From the NCBI GenBank assembly GCA_001724025.1, contig MEDJ01000019.1, forward strand, positions 350,359-414,358: 64,000 nt of DNA. Direction: 5' to 3'. The stretch comes from Acidobacteria bacterium SCN 69-37. GTDB lineage: Bacteria > Acidobacteriota > Vicinamibacteria > Vicinamibacterales > SCN-69-37. The notes below the pieces were generated by a model, which was not told the origin of the DNA, ran no database searches, and saw nothing but the letters and a program-made list of their open reading frames with translations. This document shows positions 26,250-34,489 of the stretch, one piece after another; position 1 is the first letter of the stretch; every line of letters begins with the position of its first letter. Both the position numbers and the translations under genes were made by a program.

Positions 26250-26971
26250 ATCCGGTCCTCGTTGCGCTCGACGTCGACACGCCCGACGACGCGCTGGCCC
26301 TGGCCGAGACCCTGCGCGGTACGGTCGGCGGCTACAAGATCGGCCTGCAGCTCTTCACCAGCGGGGGCCCCGACATCGTCCGCACCTTCGTGGATCGCGG
26401 CGATCGCGTGTTCCTGGATCTGAAGTTCCACGACATCCCGAACACCGTTGCCGGCGCCGTGTCGGCCGCGACTGCGCTCGGCGTGTGGATGGTGAACGTC
26501 CACGCGAGCGGCGGCCCGGCCATGCTCCAGGCGGCGCGTCGCGCCGCCGACGAGGGCGCCGACAGGCGCGGGGGCCCGGCGCCGCTGGTGATCGCGGTGA
26601 CGGTGCTGACGAGCCTCGATGCGGCCGCGCTGGCCGCCACGGGCGTGACCGACGACCCGATCACGCAGGTCACCCGGCTGGCGCGCATGACGCAGGACGC
26701 GGGCCTCGACGGCGTCGTGGCCTCGCCGCGGGAAGTGGCCGCCATCCGCCAGGCCTGCGGCCCGGAGTTCGTCATCGTCACGCCGGGCATCCGCGGCGGC
26801 AGTGCCACGAGCGGTCCCGACGATCAGCAGCGGACAGCCACGCCCGCCGGGGCGATCGAGGCAGGCAGTTCGTACCTCGTGATCGGCAGGCCGATCACCG
26901 CCGCGCCCGATCCCCGCGCGGCCGCCCTGGCGATCGGTCGCGACGTCGAGCGCGCCCGGCCTCAGGCCTGA
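26246..26971 (+). CDS. pyrF: Orotidine-5'-phosphate decarboxylase
   Basis: 241 residues. It decarboxylates OMP to UMP, the final de novo step. The catalytic Lys/Asp tetrad region LDLKFHDIPNTV is intact, with VALDVDTPDDA at the N-terminus, VTPGIRG, and the phosphate site YLVIGRPIT near the C-terminus. It closes the pyrK-pyrD-pyrF unit. A much longer frame overlapping pyrD is not real. Confidence 0.97.
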   Translation: MNPVLVALDVDTPDDALALAETLRGTVGGYKIGLQLFTSGGPDIVRTFVDRGDRVFLDLKFHDIPNTVAGAVSAATALGVWMVNVHASGGPAMLQAARRAADEGADRRGGPAPLVIAVTVLTSLDAAALAATGVTDDPITQVTRLARMTQDAGLDGVVASPREVAAIRQACGPEFVIVTPGIRGGSATSGPDDQQRTATPAGAIEAGSSYLVIGRPITAAPDPRAAALAIGRDVERARPQA

Positions 26972-27046
26972 AACGCCCTGTCCCTTCCAACGGCTGCGCG
27001 GCTGCGCGATGACGGCCGGGTCAGGTGAAGCCGCCGTACAAACGAA

Positions 27047-27074
27047 ACGGGGCGGGCGTTGCCGCCCACCCCGT
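27047..27074 (-). terminator. Intrinsic terminator of pal
   Basis: On the minus strand a 12-bp GC-rich stem (one G-U) closed by a GCAA tetraloop is followed by UUUCGUUUG. It lies 30 bp after the pal stop. The T-run is interrupted, so termination may be partial. On the plus strand it also follows pyrF by 75 bp. Confidence 0.7.
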
Positions 27075-27103
27075 CATGCAACTCCACGATTCCAGACGAT
27101 GCG

Positions 27104-27682
27104 CTACTTTGCGGTGATGACGAACTGGCCGCGTCGGTTCTGCGCCCAGCACGTCTCGGTTTCCTCGCTGCAGAGCGGTCGCTCCTCGCCAAGGCTGACC
27201 GTGGCCATGCGCGCCGCCTCGACGCCCAGGCTGGCGAGGTAGTCGCGCACGGATGCCGCGCGGCGCTCGCCGAGGGCGAGGTTGTACTCGCTGGTGCCGC
27301 GCGAGTCGGCGTGCCCTTCGACCGTCACGCGCGTCGACGTCCAGCGCTGGAGCCAGGTCGCGTTCTTCTGCAGGCTGGCGCGCGCGGTGTCGTCGAGATC
27401 CGAGCTGTCGTACGCGAAGTGCACGAGCTCGAGCGGCTGCTGCGCGTTGAGCTGCTCGAGCGTCATCCGCGCGAACAGTTCGGCCTCCGTGGGCGCCGGT
27501 GCCGGTGGAGGTGGCGGTGGCGGCGGTGGGGGCGGCGGTGGCGGCGGTGCCACAGGTGCCGGCGCTGGCGGCGGTGGGGGCGCCGGGGTTGCCGGCGGTT
27601 CCTTCTTGCCGCACGCCGTCACGAAAATGGCCATGGCGAGCATGGCCGATAGGGAAATGGTTCTGAACCTACCTGATGACAT
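27104..27682 (-). CDS. pal: Peptidoglycan-associated lipoprotein (Pal/OmpA C-terminal domain)
   Basis: 192 residues. The signal ends with the lipobox VTAC, so the mature protein is probably tethered to the outer membrane. A Pro/Ala linker with 15 consecutive Pro (about 27497-27560) leads to an OmpA-like domain (VHFAYDSSDLDDTA, then VEGHADSRGTSEYNLALGERRA) that binds diaminopimelate peptidoglycan. A Cys pair (PLCSEETETC) near the end is common in Pal. The Shine-Dalgarno AGGAG precedes the ATG. No tol genes are next to it. Confidence 0.93.
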   Translation of the reverse strand: MSSGRFRTISLSAMLAMAIFVTACGKKEPPATPAPPPPPAPAPVAPPPPPPPPPPPPPPPAPAPTEAELFARMTLEQLNAQQPLELVHFAYDSSDLDDTARASLQKNATWLQRWTSTRVTVEGHADSRGTSEYNLALGERRAASVRDYLASLGVEAARMATVSLGEERPLCSEETETCWAQNRRGQFVITAK

Positions 27683-27792
27683 CAGTAGTCTCCTGGAGGC
27701 AATTCCGCCAAAAGGGAATTGGGAGTCAGCGTTACCTTACGATCGGCGCCGGTGAGTGTCAACGACATCGCGTCGTTTCAGGCCACCGCGCG

Positions 27793-27798
27793 TAGAAT
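27793..27798 (+). promoter_or_regulatory. -10 box TAGAAT before the methyltransferase
   Basis: Ends 9 bp before the ATG at 27808. There is no ribosome site. Confidence 0.4.
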
Positions 27799-27807
27799 CG
27801 TGCACCG

Positions 27808-28542
27808 ATGGAACGCATGCTCGCCGCCACGGCCGCGGCCGAGGACCGGCATTTCTGGTTCCGTGGCCTCCGCCGCAACGCCCGCCTGCTGCTCACGCAG
27901 GCCGGGGTCTCGCGCAGCGCGTCGCTCGTGATCGACTGCGGGGCCGGGACGGGTCGCAATCTCGACTGGCTGCGCGAGTACGGCCCGGCCGTCGGTGTGG
28001 ACCTCACACCCATGGCCGTCCGGTTCGGTCACCAGCGCGGGCGCCGCCTGGCAATCGGCACCGTGACCGATCTCCCCTTCCCCTCCGGCGTGGCCGATCT
28101 CGCGACGTCGTTCGACGTCCTCTACTGCCTGGACGACGAGGCCGAGGCGCGCGCGCTGCGCGAGATGTGGCGCGTGCTGAAGCCTGGCGGCGTGGTGCTG
28201 GTGAACGCGGCCGCGCTGGACATGCTGCGCGGATCGCACTCGACGCTGACGTTCGAGAAGCGCCGGTACACCCGGGCCCGGCTGCGGAGCGCACTCGAAG
28301 TCGCGGGATTCACCGTCGAACGCGTCACGTTCACCAACAGCCTCCTGGTCCCGCCGGTCCTGGCCGTCCGCGGCCTCCAGCGACTGACGGGCCGGGCCAG
28401 CACGCCGTCCGACGCGGATCTCCAGGTACCGGCCGCGCCCGTCAATGTCCTCCTCGACATGATCCTGCGGCTCGAACATCGCTGCCTGGCGCTCACGGAC
28501 CTGCCCATCGGCACCTCAGTCATGGCGATCGCCAGAAAGTGA
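27808..28542 (+). CDS. Class I SAM-dependent methyltransferase
   Basis: 244 residues, Methyltransf_11 type. The SAM motif VIDCGAGTGRNLDWL is at residues ~41-55, the acidic second strand is VGVDLTPMAV, and motif III is LKPGGVVLVN. The N-terminal DRHFWFRGLRRN is seen in methyltransferases found in glycan and lipid-modification clusters; here the convergent neighbour is a GT39-like membrane glycosyltransferase, which agrees. The substrate is unknown. Its last 27 bp overlap the end of that neighbour. Confidence 0.87.
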   Translation: MERMLAATAAAEDRHFWFRGLRRNARLLLTQAGVSRSASLVIDCGAGTGRNLDWLREYGPAVGVDLTPMAVRFGHQRGRRLAIGTVTDLPFPSGVADLATSFDVLYCLDDEAEARALREMWRVLKPGGVVLVNAAALDMLRGSHSTLTFEKRRYTRARLRSALEVAGFTVERVTFTNSLLVPPVLAVRGLQRLTGRASTPSDADLQVPAAPVNVLLDMILRLEHRCLALTDLPIGTSVMAIARK

Positions 28543-30825
28543 TCGCGGCCCGGCAGGTCCCCCATCTTCCCTTCCCGCGTCCACCCCGAAAAACCTCAGC
28601 CCGAGTTGCCGATAATCAGGGCCCTCGTCGCGGTCCACCGGTCTGAACGCCTGGTCCAGGGCGACGACCACCCGCGCGGGCGCGGCCGTGAACGCGACGG
28701 CGGGCAGTGCGATCGTCTCGACGAAATCCCGGCCCGTCTCCACGCGCGCCGCTTCGCGTCCTTCGACCGAGACGACCATGTTCGACGGGCGCTCGAAGTA
28801 CCGTTGCGACGATTCCCCTTCCAGCGTCAACCGCACGGGGCCATCGCCGTGCTGCACGATCAGCGTGGCCTCGGGCCCCGCCCATCGCCACGATCGGCCG
28901 GTCTCCTCGTCACTCTCGGGTTGATGCCACCCCTCCCCGAACGCCACCATCACGTCGTCGACGGCCGCCGCGTCGAACTGCTGCAGCGCGATCTGCGGAG
29001 CCTCACGATCCCCGATGCCCTCGACGCGCACGTGCAGCGTCGCGTAGGCGCCCTCACCCACGAGGGCGCCGGCAGGCAGATCGATCCATTGCACGAACGA
29101 CGGAGCCTCGGGCGTGACCGCCCACCGCGCCACCTCGCGACCGTCGATGGTGACCACCACCGCACCCGCCGCGGTCCCGGCCAGATACCACCCGCCAACG
29201 AGCACACGCGACGCCGCGTCGGCTCGACGCAGGTATGCCTCGGCCGGGACGATCTGCGGATCGCGCCCCGTCGCAAACGTCGTCCCCGCCACTTCCGGCG
29301 AGAGCGCCCAGCCACGGCCGAGCATCCAGCGCGGCGCCGCAATCTCCCACCAGCGCACCTCGTCCTGACGCGCCTGTCCCACGAGCCGCCGGATCTCGGG
29401 CTCCTGCACGTACTCGCGGATCACGTGACGCGCGCGGCGATCGAACAACACGATGTCCGTGCGTCGCCGATCGGTGAGGAACCACACCGGCGCCGAGGCC
29501 CCCGCGCGGAAGTGCTCGACGATCCGCAGCCAGGGCGGCTGTCCGGGATCGAGCGGTGGCAGTTCCGGCCACTCGACGCGGAACCAGTCTTCGACGCGCC
29601 GCATGCCGTCGTGCCCCACGACGAGCGGCGTGACGGCGGCCTCGCGCGCGGCCCGCCCGGCATCCGCGAACGCCAGGAACGTCGGCGGTACGTCCCTGCC
29701 ATACGCCACCAGCGACGGGTGCGCGGTGATGATCGACGCCAGCGTCACCAGCGACGCGCCCCACACGGCCACGCGCCCGGGCATCGCGAAGATCGCATAC
29801 ACGGCCAGTCCTGCCGCGGGTATGACGATGGGCAACGCGTAGCGTACGGTTTCGGTTTCCTGGAACGCCAGGTGAAATGCGAGGTACGGCCCGAAGGCCG
29901 CGAGCAGCAGCGCGGCCGTCCGCCTGTCGCGCCAGATCAGCCGGAGCGCCCCGACAATCGCGAGCGTGCTGACGAGGGATCCGAGCCACTCCACGCGCCA
30001 CGGCCTGATGAAGGTGGACTCGACGGCTGCCCCCACGGCGCGCGCACTCGCTTCAGTGGCGAGCATCTCCACGCCCGCGAAATCCTCGCCGCCCTGCGCA
30101 GCCAGCGCCGCCAGGTACCGCGTCAATCCACCAGTTTCGACAACGAGTGGCACGGCCCACGCCAGGCATCCGACAGCCGCCGCGCCGACCAGGATCGCCG
30201 CGCGGCCGACGCCGTATTGCCGCCACACGCGGATCGTGGCCCAAGCCAGCAGCGGCGACGTCAGCCACAGCGTCTGTGTGCGCATCCCGACGAGGAGACC
30301 CGCCGCACACGCTGCGCCCGCGATCGGCACCCACGCGATCCGTGACGAGGCCGTCAGTCCGTAGCGCCACACCACGGCCTGCACGGCCGTAGCGGCGACG
30401 AGCGCCACGGCATCGGTGAGCGGCCGCGCCGACGTGAACCAGAAGAGCGGCGAGACAAGCGCGAGTGCCGCGGCGAACCACGCGGCCCGCGGTGTCCAGC
30501 CTGCCGATCGCCAGAGGGCGATCAGGATCCAGACGAACACGCTGCCGGCCGCCACGCCCCAGATCGCCAGGCCCATGGCCGCGCGGCTCGTGCGGTCCGC
30601 GGCTGGCGCCAGTGCGTGCGCCACCATCGTCGACAGCTTGCCCATCGCGATGAACACCGGATAGCCGGGCGGGTGCGGGCGATGCGCCGTCACGTCGAAC
30701 GACTCGACGCCCAGTGCGAAATTGATCGTGTCGATGTCCTCGAGCGATCGCGGCAGCGACGCGAGGTGCGCGCCCAGGTACAGCAGGGCGAGGGCGACAG
30801 TGAGGGAACGAAGAGGTCGTGACAC
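28516..30825 (-). CDS. GT39/ArnT-like multispanning glycosyltransferase with soluble C-terminal region
   Basis: 769 residues. The first ~390 are about ten membrane segments. The early acidic motif LEDIDTINFALG and HRPHPPGYPVFIAMGKL match the first periplasmic loop of GT-C enzymes that use polyprenyl-phosphate sugars. The remaining ~380 residues form periplasmic beta-rich domains, possibly carbohydrate binding, ending in a conserved FFGVDAG-like tail. It likely glycosylates a protein, lipid or glycan at the outer face of the inner membrane. The gene follows larE by 45 bp and converges with the methyltransferase. Confidence 0.75.
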   Translation of the reverse strand: MSRPLRSLTVALALLYLGAHLASLPRSLEDIDTINFALGVESFDVTAHRPHPPGYPVFIAMGKLSTMVAHALAPAADRTSRAAMGLAIWGVAAGSVFVWILIALWRSAGWTPRAAWFAAALALVSPLFWFTSARPLTDAVALVAATAVQAVVWRYGLTASSRIAWVPIAGAACAAGLLVGMRTQTLWLTSPLLAWATIRVWRQYGVGRAAILVGAAAVGCLAWAVPLVVETGGLTRYLAALAAQGGEDFAGVEMLATEASARAVGAAVESTFIRPWRVEWLGSLVSTLAIVGALRLIWRDRRTAALLLAAFGPYLAFHLAFQETETVRYALPIVIPAAGLAVYAIFAMPGRVAVWGASLVTLASIITAHPSLVAYGRDVPPTFLAFADAGRAAREAAVTPLVVGHDGMRRVEDWFRVEWPELPPLDPGQPPWLRIVEHFRAGASAPVWFLTDRRRTDIVLFDRRARHVIREYVQEPEIRRLVGQARQDEVRWWEIAAPRWMLGRGWALSPEVAGTTFATGRDPQIVPAEAYLRRADAASRVLVGGWYLAGTAAGAVVVTIDGREVARWAVTPEAPSFVQWIDLPAGALVGEGAYATLHVRVEGIGDREAPQIALQQFDAAAVDDVMVAFGEGWHQPESDEETGRSWRWAGPEATLIVQHGDGPVRLTLEGESSQRYFERPSNMVVSVEGREAARVETGRDFVETIALPAVAFTAAPARVVVALDQAFRPVDRDEGPDYRQLGLRFFGVDAGREDGGPAGPRSLSGDRHD

Positions 30826-30870
30826 AGCCGGGGAGCAGCGTCGGCGACAGCCGGGTGGCGGAACTCTGGA

Positions 30871-31710
30871 TCAGACGGGCGTGAGAGTCAAACCTTCGTT
30901 CAGACTGCCGAGCCGATAGCCGCGCAGGTCGACAGCCACGTAGCGGAACCCGGCACGGCGGACCGCCGCGTCGGCCGCGGCGGCCATGGCCGGTTCGACG
31001 AGGCGCGGCAACTCGGCCGGCGCCACCTCGAGGCGCGCCACATCCCCGTGGTGCCGCACGCGCACGACGCGGAACCCGAGCGCGCGCAGCGCCTCTTCCG
31101 CGGCTTCGATCGCGCGCAACTTCTCCTCGTTGACTTCGGAGTGATACGGCACGCGCGACGACAGGCACGCCGATGCCGGCTCGTCCCACGTGGGCAGGCC
31201 GGCCTCGTGCGACAGCGCGCGGATGTCCTCCTTGGTGAGACCGGCCTCGTCGAGCGGGCTGATGACGCCGTACTCGCGCGCCGCCTGACGCCCGGGGCGA
31301 TAGTCGCCCCGGTCGTCGGCATTGCTGCCGTCGGCCACCGCGGCAAAGCCGCGGTCGGCCGCCAGCTGCGTCAGCTGCGCGTAGAGCTCGTGCTTGCAGT
31401 GGTAGCAGCGATCGGGACCGTTCGCCCTGTACGCCGGCTGCGCGAGTTCATCCGTGCGGATGAACTCGTGCGCGACGCCGAACTGACGAGCGACCCCGAT
31501 CGCCATCGCCCGATGGCGATCGGGGTAGCTCGGACTATCGGCCGTCACCGCCAGCGCCCGGGATCCGAGCGTGGCGGTGGCGACCAAGGCCAGGTAGGCC
31601 GAGTCGACGCCACCGCTGTAGGCGATGACGAGCGAGGGCAGATCCCGCAGCCGTCGGACGAGCGCCGCCTCGCGTGCGCGACGCGCGTCAGCGGCGGCGA
31701 TGTCGCTCAC
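30871..31710 (-). CDS. larE: LarE-family ATP-dependent sacrificial sulfur transferase (PP-loop)
   Basis: 279 residues. LarE adenylates a nicotinate-derived carboxylate and gives up a Cys sulfur to build the nickel-pincer cofactor of lactate racemase. Visible are the PP-loop AYSGGVDSAYLAL, DRCYHCKHELY, and WDEPASACLSSRVPY, where the Cys matches the sacrificial Cys of LarE. No larA, larB or larC is in the window, so the partner may be elsewhere or the substrate may differ. The GTG at 31710 overlaps the stop of the LysW-like gene as GTGA, which favours it over the GTG at 31719. The gene is full of tight inverted repeats. Confidence 0.85.
   Translation of the reverse strand: MSDIAAADARRAREAALVRRLRDLPSLVIAYSGGVDSAYLALVATATLGSRALAVTADSPSYPDRHRAMAIGVARQFGVAHEFIRTDELAQPAYRANGPDRCYHCKHELYAQLTQLAADRGFAAVADGSNADDRGDYRPGRQAAREYGVISPLDEAGLTKEDIRALSHEAGLPTWDEPASACLSSRVPYHSEVNEEKLRAIEAAEEALRALGFRVVRVRHHGDVARLEVAPAELPRLVEPAMAAAADAAVRRAGFRYVAVDLRGYRLGSLNEGLTLTPV
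31292..31526. repeat. Cluster of tight perfect inverted repeats inside larE
   Basis: Perfect arms at 31493-31508/31511-31526 (16 bp, 2-bp spacer), 31443-31454/31457-31468 (12 bp, 2-bp spacer) and 31292-31300/31304-31312 (9 bp, 3-bp spacer). A shorter one is at about 31337-31353. They lie in coding sequence for DSPSYPDRHRAMAIG and neighbouring residues and do not break the frame. Confidence 0.8.
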
Positions 31711-31961
31711 TCGTCCCACTCTCCGTCGCCCTCGTCTTCGTCCTCGTCGGGGTCTTCGTCGTCGTCGGCGTCGTCATCGCCCTCGTCGTCGCTGTCCTCG
31801 TCGTCCTCGTCTTCGTCTGAATCGAACTCGAGCGGATCGAGCACCGCGACGCGAAGCCGGCTGCCGCAGGCTTCGCAGTCCCAGGGATCGCCGACCTCCA
31901 TTTCCTCGAGATCGTCTTCGTCGATTTCCAGTTCGGCGTCACACTCAGGACAAGTGGCCAT
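31707..31961 (-). CDS. LysW-like amino-group carrier protein with acidic tail
   Basis: 84 residues. The N-terminal half has the LysW zinc pattern, with CPEC near the start, CEACG, and then VLDPLEF. LysW and relatives carry alpha-aminoadipate or glutamate on a C-terminal Glu during lysine or ornithine synthesis; LysW ends EDWGE. Here the end is GEWDE, separated from the zinc domain by about 30 residues that are almost all Asp and Glu, far longer than in LysW. A good Shine-Dalgarno (GGGAGA) precedes the ATG at 31961. The stop overlaps the larE start, so the two are translated together. No lysX, lysZ or lysY-type genes are in the window. Confidence 0.75.
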   Translation of the reverse strand: MATCPECDAELEIDEDDLEEMEVGDPWDCEACGSRLRVAVLDPLEFDSDEDEDDEDSDDEGDDDADDDEDPDEDEDEGDGEWDE

Positions 31962-32062
31962 TGCGGTATCTCCCGGGAGGCGCCGCATCGTCGATCCGGC
32001 GACCGCGATCGACGGCGGCGGCCATCGCGCCGACGATTATAGCGACCGGTTCGAAACCGTCG

Positions 32063-34015
32063 TCAAGCGCGCGACGTGCGCAGCAGGCGCAGGCTGTTCG
32101 CCGTGACGAGCAGCGACGCCCCGGTGTCGGCCAGCACCGCCATCCAGAGCGTGGCCAGTCCGCCGACGGCGAGCGCGACGAACGCCAGCTTCAGGCCGAG
32201 GGCCAGGCCCACGTTCACCCGGATGGTGCGCCGCGTAGCGCGCGCGATCCCGATGGCGCGCGCCAGCACGCCGAGATCGTTGGTGAGCAGCGCCACGTCG
32301 GCCGTCTCGATGGCCACGTCCGTTCCCGCCACGCCCATCGCGATCCCGACGTCGGCGGCCGCCAGCGCCGGCGCGTCGTTGATGCCGTCGCCGACCATCG
32401 CCACCGGACCGACGCGCGATCGCAGCGCCCGCACGTGCGCGACCTTGTCCTCGGGCAGCAGGTGGCCGTGCACCTCGTCGACGCCAACGGCCTCGCCGAT
32501 CTGTCGGGCGACCGCCTCGCGATCGCCGGTGAGCAGGGCGACGTGCGTCACGCCGACGGCCCGCAGCGCGGCCACGACGCCGCGGCCCGAGTCGCGCATC
32601 TCGTCCACCAGGCCGAGCACACCGACGCCGGCGCCATCGACCCCCACGAGCACCGGCGTCCGGCCGCGCGCCTCGACGACCTCGACGTGCGCGTGCAGCG
32701 AGGGCGAACAGAGCTGCCGTTCTTCGAACAGACGATGGCTGCCGACCAGGACCGATGTCGCGCCCACGACCGCCTCGGCGCCGAGCCCGGGCAGCGCCCG
32801 GTACCCGCCACCGGCCACGACGGCCACCTGTTCGGCGCGCGCGTGCGCGACGATGGCCCTGCCGATCGGATGTTCGGATCCGTGCTCCAGGCCCGCCGCG
32901 GCCGCGAGCACGCCGTGCGTCGATTCGCCGTCGATGGCGAACACGTCCGCCACCGAGATGAGTCCGCTCGTGAGCGTGCCGGTCTTGTCGAGCGCCACGC
33001 AGGTCACCGTTCCGAGCTGCTCGAGGTGCGCACCGCCCTTGACGAGGACGCCGGCACGCGCGGCCGCCGTCAGCGCCGCGACGATCGATACGGGTGTCGA
33101 GATCACGAGCGCGCACGGACACGCCACCACGAGCAGCGCGAGCGCGCGGTAGATCCAGGTGGCGAAGTCGTACGTCCCGGTCACGAACGGCGGCACCACG
33201 GCCACGATCACCGCCAGACCGACGACGGCCGGCGTGTAGCGGCGTGCGAAGCGATCGACCCAGCGCTGAACGGGCGCACGCTGGGCCTGTGCCTGCTCGA
33301 CGAGCGCAGCGACGCGTGCGAGCGTGCTGCCCGACGCCTCGCGTGTCGTCTCGATCTCGAGCGTGCCGGCGCCGTTGATCGTGCCGGCAAACACCTCGTC
33401 GTCCGGGGACTTGTCGATCGGCCACGACTCGCCGGTGACCGGACTCTGGTCGATGGCCGAGTAGCCGGCCAGCACGCGACCGTCGACGGGCACGCGCCCA
33501 CCGGGACGGACCACCACCACGTCACCGATCCGCACGTCGTCGAGCGGGACCTCGACCTCGTGATCGCCGCGGCGGACGGACGCGGTGGCCGGCGCCAGGG
33601 CGAGCAGCTGGCGAATCGCGCGCCGGGCGCGCGACTGGCTCCAGCCCTCGAGCCACTGCGCGATGCCGAACAGCCAGACCACGGACGCCGCCTCGAACCA
33701 CTCCCCCAGCAGCAGCGCCCCGGCCACGGCGATGACCATCAGGACGTTGATATCGAGCGATCGCCGCTGGACCGCGCGCACGGCGCGCCGGGCCGGCACC
33801 GGCATCGACAACGCGATCGCGGCCCCGAAGCCGGCCATCGACAGCATCGCCGGCCCTCCGAGCAGGTCCGTCGTCCAACTAGCTGCAATGAGCACCCCGC
33901 TGGCTGCCACGGAGCCCACCCCGGCCAGGGATCGGCCGCTCCGGGTTTCGACCGCATGGGCGTGCGCCCCCGACGAGGGACCCGCGCACGCGCCGCCGCA
34001 ACAGGCTTCGCTCAT
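32063..34015 (-). CDS. Heavy-metal P1B-type ATPase (Zn/Cd/Pb class)
   Basis: 650 residues. Motifs: CPC in a membrane helix (VVACPCALVIS), phosphorylation site DKTGTLTS, TGES, SEHPIGRAIV (HP motif), and GDGINDAPALA. Six to eight membrane helices. The N-terminus lacks a full heavy-metal-associated domain but has a Cys- and His-rich stretch (CCGGACAG, then HAHA). It probably exports Zn2+, Cd2+ or Pb2+, which agrees with the repressor upstream. The ATG at 34015 overlaps the repressor stop (ATGA). The longer frame to 34417 is an overprint. Confidence 0.92.
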   Translation of the reverse strand: MSEACCGGACAGPSSGAHAHAVETRSGRSLAGVGSVAASGVLIAASWTTDLLGGPAMLSMAGFGAAIALSMPVPARRAVRAVQRRSLDINVLMVIAVAGALLLGEWFEAASVVWLFGIAQWLEGWSQSRARRAIRQLLALAPATASVRRGDHEVEVPLDDVRIGDVVVVRPGGRVPVDGRVLAGYSAIDQSPVTGESWPIDKSPDDEVFAGTINGAGTLEIETTREASGSTLARVAALVEQAQAQRAPVQRWVDRFARRYTPAVVGLAVIVAVVPPFVTGTYDFATWIYRALALLVVACPCALVISTPVSIVAALTAAARAGVLVKGGAHLEQLGTVTCVALDKTGTLTSGLISVADVFAIDGESTHGVLAAAAGLEHGSEHPIGRAIVAHARAEQVAVVAGGGYRALPGLGAEAVVGATSVLVGSHRLFEERQLCSPSLHAHVEVVEARGRTPVLVGVDGAGVGVLGLVDEMRDSGRGVVAALRAVGVTHVALLTGDREAVARQIGEAVGVDEVHGHLLPEDKVAHVRALRSRVGPVAMVGDGINDAPALAAADVGIAMGVAGTDVAIETADVALLTNDLGVLARAIGIARATRRTIRVNVGLALGLKLAFVALAVGGLATLWMAVLADTGASLLVTANSLRLLRTSRA

Positions 34016-34410
34016 CGCTCCCCTTCCTCCACGTGTCGTCGCGTGTCGTGGACCAGGCCCAGCACATGGTGATCGTCGAGTGCGTAGAACGCCTGACGGC
34101 CCGTACGCCGCACGCGCACCAGGCGCGCGCTCCGCAACAGCCGCAACTGGTGCGAGACCGCCGACTCGCTGAGCTTGACGAGCGCGGCCAGATCGCACAC
34201 GCACCGCTCGCCGTGGCTGAGCGCATCGACGAGCCGGACGCGCGTGGGATCGCCGAGCAGCTTGAACACGTCGGCCACTGCCTGCACGGTCCTGTCGTCC
34301 AGCAGGCGGCCGGCCACGTCGGCCAGGACGGCCGGATCGCCGGCATGGGCGGTGTCGCAGGAGTCGGTCTCGAGGGAGGCGGACGGCGGGATCAGCGAGG
34401 TCGTCGGCAC
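34012..34410 (-). CDS. ArsR/SmtB-family metal-sensing repressor
   Basis: 132 residues. A winged helix with SESAVSHQLRLLRSARLV as the recognition segment. The CVCDL motif of the alpha-3 Cd/Pb site is present (ERCVCDL). The C-terminal helix has Asp, His, His, Glu in the SmtB alpha-5 spacing (D-x-H-x10-H-x2-E in DDHHVLGLVHDTRRHVEE), so the protein may hold both kinds of metal site. An N-terminal Cys (DSCDTAH) could complete the first. The start is GTG at 34410. It represses its own operon through the operator just upstream. Confidence 0.92.
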   Translation of the reverse strand: MPTTSLIPPSASLETDSCDTAHAGDPAVLADVAGRLLDDRTVQAVADVFKLLGDPTRVRLVDALSHGERCVCDLAALVKLSESAVSHQLRLLRSARLVRVRRTGRQAFYALDDHHVLGLVHDTRRHVEEGER

Positions 34411-34418
34411 CGGTCAAG

Positions 34419-34446
34419 AATATATGAATAGTTGCTCAGATATCAA
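34419..34446 (-). promoter_or_regulatory. Promoter and SmtB-type operator of the metal operon
   Basis: On the minus strand: TTGATA (34446-34441), 16-bp spacer, TATATT (34424-34419), then 8 bp to the GTG. Between and over these lies an imperfect 11-2-11 inverted repeat (34420-34443) of the ATATATGAATA type recognised by SmtB, NmtR and relatives. A bound repressor would cover both promoter boxes. Confidence 0.8.
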
Positions 34447-34489
34447 GATGAGGCAGGGAGGCGACAGGCGGGGAGGAGCCCGGAAGGCC

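Noticed and set aside
28516-28542. Frameshift at the overlap of the methyltransferase and the GT39-like gene
   Set aside because: Both C-termini look natural and a 27-bp convergent overlap is ordinary.
30871-31710. GMP synthase or NAD synthase assignment for the PP-loop protein
   Set aside because: The Cys in PASACLSSR and the CYHCKHELY motif are LarE features, and no amidotransferase domain is present.
31625-34072. 815-codon plus-strand ORF over the P-type ATPase
   Set aside because: Antisense to an ATPase with all motifs; composition is Arg/Pro/His-rich.
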